From Streptomyces sp. NBC_00249 (lineage in GTDB: Bacteria > Actinomycetota > Actinomycetes > Streptomycetales > Streptomycetaceae), in the NCBI RefSeq assembly GCF_026342355.1, contig NZ_JAPEMV010000011.1, forward strand, positions 186,001 to 250,000: 64,000 bases of DNA, read 5' to 3'. Position 1 is the stretch's first letter. Each line of letters begins with the position of its first letter. Below are positions 58,697 to 64,000 of the stretch, one piece after another. The notes under the pieces were generated by a model. It saw only the letters and a list, made by a program, of their open reading frames with translations. It did no database searches and was not told the DNA's origin. Both the position numbers and the translations under genes were made by a program.

Positions 58697-58848
58697 CGCG
58701 CAGGAGCGTCGGCCGGCTCCCGGCGGGGTTCATGGACCGGCCACGCTGCGCACGAGGGCGCCCGAGCCCCCCTCGGGTAGCCGCGCGAGCATCACGTACG
58801 TGACCCGTACCGGCATCCTGTTCGGTGTTCGAGTCGGCTGGACTGGGA

Positions 58849-58879
58849 TTGACCCTCGACCTGGTGGAGGGCACAGGGT
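58849..58879 (+). promoter_or_regulatory. MerR-type promoter with a 19-bp palindromic operator
   Basis: A -35 TTGACC (58849-58854) and a possible -10 CAGGGT (58874-58879) are separated by 19 bp, the long spacing typical of MerR-activated promoters. Within the spacer, 58853-58871 reads CCCTCGACCTGGTGGAGGG, symmetric at 16 of 19 positions. The fused MerR protein encoded just downstream should bind and untwist this site, so autoregulation is expected. Confidence 0.7.
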
Positions 58880-58898
58880 TCTGGGTGTGGAGAGCGAG

Positions 58899-59981
58899 AT
58901 GCGCAGTATCGGTGAGATGGCCCGGGACAGTGGGCTGAGCGTGAGTGCCCTGCGGTTCTACGACGGCGCGGGTGTGCTGGTCCCGGCCTGGGTGGATCCG
59001 GTGAGCGGCTACCGCTGGTACGGCCCGGAGCAGCTCGAGGAGTCCCGGCTGCTGGCGCGGCTGCGCCGGGCCGGTATGCCGTTGGCGGACATCAGGCTGG
59101 TACTGGCCGGGTGGTCCGGTGCGGACACCGGCCTGGTGCGCAAGCTGCTCCAGGCGCACCTGCGCCGTCTCGAACTGGGACTGTCCGATGCCCGCAGCGA
59201 GTTCTCCACGATCCGATCGCTACTCGAACACAGGGAGAACCCCATGACTTCGCCCCTCACCACGACCGTCCGCTCCGCTGTCTCCGCACGGGAGCTGGCA
59301 GCCGCGCTGGACGCCGTCCGCTTCGCCGCCAGTACCGATCCGGAGCTGCCGGTGCTCGGCGGTGTCCTGTTCGACATCGAGGGCGACGAGCTGCGCGTCG
59401 TGGCCACCGACCGGTACCGGATGGCTGTCGCACAGACCGGTACCAGCGGGCACGGCGGGCCCCGTGTCCAGGCCGTCGTGCCGTCGCCGCTCGCCGACGC
59501 CATGCGTGCGCTGCTGGGTGACGACGCGTCCGTACACCTCACGGTGGACGGTGACCGGGTGGCCCTGGAGGCGGGGGACCGTCAGGTGGCCGGCCAGTGC
59601 CTCGCCCACGACTTCCCCGACTACCGTCGCCTCCTCCGCCTGCCGGCGGGGCGTCGTGCCCTCGTCGACGTGCCGGCGTTCCGGAAGGCGGTGGAGACCG
59701 GCCCCGTCCGTGCGAGCGAGGTGCGTGATCACGACGCCGTGTCGCGTGAACTCAGCGTGCTCAAGGTGACGGCCGACGGTGTGGTGACCGTCTGCGAAGA
59801 CGGTGACGACGACAAGGACCAGGTCGCCGTCAACCGCGAGTTCCTGCTGCACGCCCTCGCCGCCGGAGCCCGGGACCACCTGGTCCTGGAGTTCGGCGCC
59901 CCTACCGCACCCCTGGCGATCCGCCGGACCGACACCGAGGACACCTTCTCGATACTGATGCCGGTCCGGCTGGAGAGCTAG
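58899..59981 (+). CDS. MerR DNA-binding domain fused to a DNA sliding-clamp domain pair
   Basis: A 360-residue fusion. Residues 1-70 are a MerR winged helix (MRSIGEMARDSGLSVSALRF, then GYRWYGPEQL) and 75-110 the dimer helix. Residues about 118-360 match domains 2 and 3 of the beta clamp DnaN: LPVLGGVLFDIEGDELRVVA with TDRYRMAV (clamp signature), DFPDYRRLLR, VAVNREFLLHAL, and the final LMPVRLES matching the DnaN C-terminus. Clamp domain 1 is missing. Predicted to be a regulator whose ligand-domain position is occupied by a clamp-like module; it might bind clamp partners or a small ligand. Start ATG has GGAGAG 4 nt upstream; GTG 58887 would suit a leaderless transcript from the MerR-type promoter. 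Confidence 0.85.
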   Translation: MRSIGEMARDSGLSVSALRFYDGAGVLVPAWVDPVSGYRWYGPEQLEESRLLARLRRAGMPLADIRLVLAGWSGADTGLVRKLLQAHLRRLELGLSDARSEFSTIRSLLEHRENPMTSPLTTTVRSAVSARELAAALDAVRFAASTDPELPVLGGVLFDIEGDELRVVATDRYRMAVAQTGTSGHGGPRVQAVVPSPLADAMRALLGDDASVHLTVDGDRVALEAGDRQVAGQCLAHDFPDYRRLLRLPAGRRALVDVPAFRKAVETGPVRASEVRDHDAVSRELSVLKVTADGVVTVCEDGDDDKDQVAVNREFLLHALAAGARDHLVLEFGAPTAPLAIRRTDTEDTFSILMPVRLES

Positions 59982-60021
59982 GCCGACAGGACCTAGGGGC
60001 CGCCCGGAGGTGACCGGCGGG

Positions 60022-60039
60022 GTGTACTTCGGGGTACAC
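60022..60039 (+). terminator. Hairpin with TTCG-type loop after the MerR-clamp gene
   Basis: GTGTAC / GTACAC stem around TTCGGG, 41 bp after the stop. Confidence 0.5.
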
Positions 60040-60089
60040 GCACGCCCAGTACGGCGAGTCGTTGCGCACCGAAGAGACCTGGTTGTTCC

Positions 60090-60490
60090 ACTGCGTTGAG
60101 TAGCAGGTCCAGCTCGCCATCGACCTGCGCGACAACGACCCGGTACGGCTGGAACTCGCGGAGGACGCGATACGCAACACCATGTCCAAGATCGTCGAGC
60201 AGCGTGGTGTGGGGCTCGCCGTGTCCGTGGACACCCGGTCACAGCCGGCCCGGGTGGACGACGCACTGACGAAGGCCATCGCCGACAGCGCCACGGAACT
60301 GGGTCTCCCCTGGCAGGCGCTGCCCAGCGGCGCCGGACACGATGCCCAGATCGTGGCGGGGAACGCCCCGATCGGAATGATCTTCGTCCCGAGCATCAAC
60401 GGGCTCAGCCACGTCCCGGAGGAGGACACGGCCACGGCCGACCTGGCCGCGGGCGCCGAGGTCCTCTTGAGCACGGCCCTCAGGCTGTGA
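60090..60490 (+). pseudogene. C-terminal fragment of an M20-type zinc amidohydrolase
   Basis: After an in-frame stop the sequence reads QVQLAIDLRDNDPVRLELAE, then IVEQRGVGLAVSVDTRSQPA, then LPSGAGHDAQIVAGNAPIGM and IFVPSINGLSHVPEEDT. This is the C-terminal end of the hydantoinase/allantoate amidohydrolase (M20) group, with the metal His in GAGHDAQ and the His-containing SHVPEE kept. The N-terminal catalytic half is missing. It is non-functional as read. Confidence 0.65.
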
Positions 60491-60939
60491 CGCCGCCCCC
60501 CTCCTGAGACGTGCCCCCGCGCCAGCCCCGGGGTGGGCGGTGGGGCGAGGTGCGGGGAGCCGGGTGCGGTCCCCGGTCCACGCGCGCTCAGCGCCGCGCC
60601 GCCGACGCACAGCGGAGTTGACCGCGGGGACGGCTTCGGGTCTCCTGCTGGGATGTCCACTTCGACCTACGCCTCTCCTGACCGCGTATGACCGGGTGGT
60701 GTGGTGGAGACGCACGTGAAGACGGCCCCGGCGTCTGGTGGCCCGCACGGCGCAGAGATACGAGGCGGTCCAGCCGCGACCCAGGCCCGCCCCGACGCCC
60801 CGGCGCGTAGAACATTCACATGGGTCGGTGCGTACCGAGACGACGGCACCGTGAGCAAGGGCCGCCTGCCCTTCCCGTACTGGAACGGCTTGTGCATGGC
60901 CGTGTCGCGGGCGACGGTCTCCGCCTTACGATCTTCCCC
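60491..60939. other. Gene-poor interval with possible relic
   Basis: 449 bp. A plus-strand piece near 60800-60900 reads TFTWVGAYRDDGTVSKGRLP, then FPYWNGLCMAVSR and is protein-like, but is not joined to a start or a family. Otherwise nothing is seen; it probably includes the promoter of the next gene. Confidence 0.35.
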
Positions 60940-61749
60940 ATGTCGATCACATCCTCTTCCATACCTGTCCTGCAAGGGCGTGCGGCCGCTGTTCTGAGCT
61001 GGAAGCAGGGCGAGCTGGTTCTGGAGCGACGCGGCGAGACGTTGGAGATCCCGGCCAGGGCGGTCGCCCGCGTCCATGCCGAGGCGCGGTGCGTGACGGT
61101 CGAGTTGAGGGTGCTTGCGGGGGCGACGCCGTCCGTCCATCGGATCGAGGACGTGAGCGAGGCGGCGGCCGTCGTCTTCGCGGACGCCGTGAACGCGTTG
61201 CTGCCCGACCCGGTCGAGGAGGTCGACGGCGGGGCCCTGGTCGTGGTGCGCTCCTTCGCCAGAACCAGGTTGCAGAAGTTCCGGCGCACACTCGCGTGGT
61301 GTGTGCTCGGGGCGCTGGGCGGGGTCGTCGGCCTGTCCGTGGCCCTCACCGCCACGGCGGACGGTCCCGACGCGCAGGGCAGCGCTGTCGCCAGCGGGAT
61401 CCTCGGTGGCCTCACCGTCCTGCTCATCGGGCTCTGCGTGCTGTTCACGGGGCCGTCGTTCCACGAGCGCCGCCTGCGCCGGCACGGCGTGACGGTCTTC
61501 GCGGTGCGGACCGACAGACCGAGGGTGTACCAGTACGCGGACAGCACCGGTACGACCCGTTACCTCTCGTATGTGAGTGCCGCACCGTCCGAACAGGTCA
61601 GTTACAACCCGCAGGACACGTCGGACGTGCTCGTACTCCGGACTCCGTTCGCACGGTTCCTCGACATCTCGGTGGCTTGGCTCTCCGCCCTCGCCGGGCT
61701 CTGCACCGCCCCGCTGACGATCTGGCTGGCCGTCAGCGCGCTCGGCTGA
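60940..61749 (+). CDS. Membrane hypothetical protein, 269 residues
   Basis: ATG at 60940. The N-terminal soluble part (residues 1-105) is strand-rich (LQGRAAAVLSWKQGELVLER, then VEVDGGALVVVRSFAR). Two hydrophobic helices follow at about 118-137 (LAWCVLGALGGVVGLSVALT) and 147-168 (ASGILGGLTVLLIGLCVLFT). A second soluble segment and a final hydrophobic helix (VAWLSALAGLCTAPLTIWLA) end the protein. No known family. Probably an inner-membrane protein. Confidence 0.6.
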   Translation: MSITSSSIPVLQGRAAAVLSWKQGELVLERRGETLEIPARAVARVHAEARCVTVELRVLAGATPSVHRIEDVSEAAAVVFADAVNALLPDPVEEVDGGALVVVRSFARTRLQKFRRTLAWCVLGALGGVVGLSVALTATADGPDAQGSAVASGILGGLTVLLIGLCVLFTGPSFHERRLRRHGVTVFAVRTDRPRVYQYADSTGTTRYLSYVSAAPSEQVSYNPQDTSDVLVLRTPFARFLDISVAWLSALAGLCTAPLTIWLAVSALG

Positions 61750-61857
61750 CCCACGCGCGGGAGTCCGACATCCGGCCCGCGGGCAGCGGATGAAAACACG
61801 TTGGCCGGTCCGCCACGGAGCTGCGACGATGCCCCCTGTTTCGCTAGCGGAGGACAT

Positions 61858-62964
61858 TTGTTCGTTTTCGTGTGTGCCGGGTGCGGCGCCAGGCTGACCA
61901 TCCCGCTGTCCCAGGTCGCTCTGCCGGCCCACGCCCATCAGAAGTACGGGAACGGGATTCAGCTCCCGGTGCTCATGGAGTCGGGCACGTTCGCCGTGGA
62001 ACCGGAGCCCTGGGGGCCACCGTGGCGGAGGTGGGAGGATATCGGTCCAGACGAGGCGGCGGCCCGCGGCATTTACGCTCCTGTCTACGCCTTGTCCGAT
62101 GCCGAGTCCGGCACGATTGTTATCGCCCCGGGGGATGCGCGCGGCACCGTGCTCGTCCCGGAGGAAGCCGGCGGCTACTGCTGCGGCCTCGACTGGGGTG
62201 ACGGCCCCAACATGGCCTGCGAGGCGTGCGGCCTGCCCGTGGCGAGCCGGATCGACGACTGCTCACTCTGGCAGGCGGTCTGGCTCGCGCCGGACGCCGT
62301 GCACCGCCTCCCCGTCGACGAGGCCGACACCGCAACGCTCTCCTGGGCGGAAGTATTGGTGGAGGGCAAAGCCACACCCCCGATCGTGCCGATCGCCAGA
62401 TGGGGTTCGCTGCTCGGGTTGGACCACTGGTGGTCATGGAACCCGCAATGGGAGGCGGCAGCCGGCCGGGCCCTGGCCCACCTGCTGGCAGCCTCGGACG
62501 GCCAGCCGGTGACCGTCCCGCACGGCCTGATCGCGGAAGTCTTCCAACGCACCCTCGACGCCCTGCTGCCCGCGGTCCAGCCCGCGCGGCGCGCCGTTCT
62601 GGCCGGACCGGGACTGTCCGTCCCCGAAATGGACGCCGACATCATCCTCGTGCCGATCCACCCGCAGACGGGGGAACCCTGGAGCCCGGCCGGCCCGGCC
62701 GCATCGGCGTACCCCGTGCCGCTGCCGTTCGGCGTGTGGATGTGGATGGCCTTCCCCGAACCAGGCCTACCCCTCCCCGCCTCGGGAACCATGCCCGACG
62801 GCGTCCTCCGCGACGACCCGCCCACACCGCGTCCCCATCACCTGTTCCGGGCCGACTCGGGCACCTTCCGGCACACGCTGGTCCGGTTGCCCGCCGTCCG
62901 AAGTCCGTGGCTGCGCGAGATCCTCGAGAACCTCACGCACCACATGCGCGCCGGCCTCTTCTAG
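61858..62964 (+). CDS. Zinc-ribbon-like hypothetical protein, 368 residues
   Basis: TTG at 61858 with GGAGG 4-5 nt upstream starts MFVFVCAGCGARLTIPLSQV. CxxC motifs at the N-terminus (CAGC) and again at about residues 121-133 (MACEACGLPVAS) with a nearby CCGL suggest one or two zinc ribbons. The middle is Trp-rich (GLDHWWSWNPQWEAAAGRAL) and the end is helical (REILENLTHHMRAGLF). Similar proteins are present in many Streptomyces with unknown function. The in-frame TTG at 61801 has no ribosome-binding site. Confidence 0.7.
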   Translation: MFVFVCAGCGARLTIPLSQVALPAHAHQKYGNGIQLPVLMESGTFAVEPEPWGPPWRRWEDIGPDEAAARGIYAPVYALSDAESGTIVIAPGDARGTVLVPEEAGGYCCGLDWGDGPNMACEACGLPVASRIDDCSLWQAVWLAPDAVHRLPVDEADTATLSWAEVLVEGKATPPIVPIARWGSLLGLDHWWSWNPQWEAAAGRALAHLLAASDGQPVTVPHGLIAEVFQRTLDALLPAVQPARRAVLAGPGLSVPEMDADIILVPIHPQTGEPWSPAGPAASAYPVPLPFGVWMWMAFPEPGLPLPASGTMPDGVLRDDPPTPRPHHLFRADSGTFRHTLVRLPAVRSPWLREILENLTHHMRAGLF

Positions 62965-63045
62965 CCGACTGACAGAGGATGCCGGTACCCGCTCTCCGGG
63001 GCTGCCGCAATCGAACAGCTGACGAACCCGCCGAAGAGGCACGCG

Positions 63046-63669
63046 TTAGACGTGCACCTCGGACGGGAAGCCGGTCCAGCGCAGCTCGGGGGGCAGATGC
63101 CCCATGTCGTTGGAGATGAGGACAGAGGCCGGCCGAACGGGCGCGTACCGGATGACCGTGAGTGCGGCGTTGCCGTGGTTGAGGCCGAGCCAGCGCCATT
63201 GCGGCGCGTGCATGGCGTCCCGGACGAGCCAGGCGACCAGGAAGTTGTGGGTGACGACCAGTTCGTGCCGGTCCTCCTCACCCTCCACCGGCCCGGTGAA
63301 CACGTCCAGCGCCTGCCGGGCCAGCGCAGGTCCGTGCTCCCGCTCCTCCTCAGAGGCACCGGCGAGAAAGCGGAGGAAGAAGTCTGCGGATTCTGCCGGA
63401 AGCTCGTCCCTCACTGGCGTGTAAGGAACGTAGTCACCAGCGACTTCCGAGACGCGCAGGGGAACGTTCTCGAGCTGGTCGCCGATCAGACGTGCGGTCT
63501 GCTCTGCCCGGGGCAGCGGGCCATGGTGAACCGCTGCGAGAGGGATGCCCCGGAGCCGCCGGCCGAGCAGCACGGCTTGCCGCCGGCCGCCTTCCGTCAG
63601 CCCGCTCTCCTCCGACGCTGCCTCACCGTGCCGAACCAGATAGAGGTAACGAGTAGCCGTGCCGGTCAT
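63046..63669 (-). CDS. Histidine phosphatase family protein (phosphoglycerate-mutase-like)
   Basis: A 207-residue enzyme. The catalytic motif YLYLVRHGEAA carries the phospho-acceptor His, followed by VHHGPLPRAEQTARLIGD (second Arg). The acid Glu is probably in the SEVAGDY/DELPAES region, and VVTHNFLVAWLVR carries the second catalytic His. It removes phosphate from small molecules or proteins; substrate unknown. ATG at 63669 with GAGGAG upstream. Tail to tail with the zinc-ribbon gene. Confidence 0.88.
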   Translation of the reverse strand: MTGTATRYLYLVRHGEAASEESGLTEGGRRQAVLLGRRLRGIPLAAVHHGPLPRAEQTARLIGDQLENVPLRVSEVAGDYVPYTPVRDELPAESADFFLRFLAGASEEEREHGPALARQALDVFTGPVEGEEDRHELVVTHNFLVAWLVRDAMHAPQWRWLGLNHGNAALTVIRYAPVRPASVLISNDMGHLPPELRWTGFPSEVHV

Positions 63670-63799
63670 CGCGAACTCCTCTGCGCCCACTAACGATCTT
63701 GCGCATCAAGGGACGCTGCATCCTCCGGCGCCGGTTCCCGGCGAGGGACTTCCGAGTTCGGTGTGGACGACGACCCCACCGAACGGTCAGAAGGTGCCC

Positions 63800-64000
63800 C
63801 ACCGTCGGCCGGGCGGTCGGCGAGTTCGCGGGCGGCCAGCCGGAGTTCGCCGAGCCGCATGATCTCGGGGTGGGTCCACGGTTCATCGGCCTCAGCTACC
63901 TGCTCGCGCCGCAGGCCACCGCCCCCGACTTCGGCATTCCGACCTGGCCGCAGCACGACGGCGCCGCCTTCCTCGCGGTCAAGGGCGTGCGGGACATCGC
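63800..64000 (+). pseudogene. Protein-like reading at the window edge (partial)
   Basis: A plus-strand frame open to the window end reads TVGRAVGEFAGGQPEFAEPH, then GPRFIGLSYLLAPQATAPDF, then GIPTWPQHDGAAFLAVKGVRDI. It is protein-like, but no start codon lies in this frame. The preceding piece (GTLHPPAPVPGEGLPSSVW) is in another frame, so this may be a frameshifted gene whose rest lies beyond the window. Family not recognised; a competing minus-strand frame (63690-63956) is weaker. Confidence 0.3.

Noticed and set aside
63690..63956. 88-codon minus-strand frame at the right edge
   Set aside because: Competes with a more protein-like plus-strand reading and has no visible ribosome-binding site.

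Overview
The window is about 64 kb of very GC-rich DNA with frequent GTG and TTG starts, GGAGG-type ribosome binding sites and gene families typical of Streptomyces (SecDF fusion, WYL, TetR and LysR regulators, DUF4232 lipoprotein, YciI proteins, DUF6545-like and ImmA-like proteins). I infer a Streptomyces chromosome, probably a variable arm region. There are no rRNA, tRNA or CRISPR features. Many gene relics are present: two integrase fragments, a truncated IS transposase, a MITE-like hairpin, and broken glycosidase, amidohydrolase, metallohydrolase and flavoprotein genes.

Layout. 0-1.5 kb: integrase and element debris. 1.7-4.7 kb: fused secDF with a small secreted protein and a strong terminator hairpin. 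5-9.4 kb: relics, a membrane-anchored alpha/beta hydrolase, and a divergent NarL-type two-component pair. 9.4-12.8 kb: GH15 glycosidase and MFS exporter operon. 13-32.9 kb: a series of small modules in which a regulator is transcribed divergently from the enzyme it probably controls: LysR/SDR, WYL/FAD monooxygenase, TetR/CocE hydrolase, LysR/epimerase plus aldo-keto reductase, and LysR/NmrA plus darcynin. Four of the five have a visible palindrome in the shared intergenic region. Between them lie a HAD hydrolase, a glyoxalase-like protein, an Eis-like acetyltransferase and small hypotheticals.

32.9-42.8 kb: surface and secreted proteins: a PknH-like secreted protein, an S41 peptidase, a MITE that has cut down a flavoprotein gene, a degenerate ATPase-like protein, a 1047-residue von Willebrand A protein, a trypsin-fold protein whose catalytic His and Ser are replaced and which carries a six-repeat propeller-like tail, and a secreted exo/endonuclease-phosphatase family enzyme. 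42.9-46.4 kb: the best candidate for an undescribed system, a proline-rich protein with a compact C-terminal domain followed by two tandem near-identical genes. A fragment of the first protein's C-terminus lies between them, as expected of a polymorphic toxin locus that gained an extra toxin-tip/immunity cassette.

46.4-56.9 kb: small hypotheticals, a DHFR/RibD-like reductase, an IS relic, an operon joining an ImmA-like/DUF6545-like fusion to an M48 peptidase with a divergent LuxR-type regulator, and a flavin monooxygenase/P450 pair with a divergent YciI gene. 57-64 kb: small membrane proteins, a DUF4232 lipoprotein, a MerR DNA-binding domain fused to two of the three DNA sliding-clamp domains with a classical 19-bp MerR promoter upstream, an amidohydrolase relic, a zinc-ribbon-like hypothetical and a histidine phosphatase.
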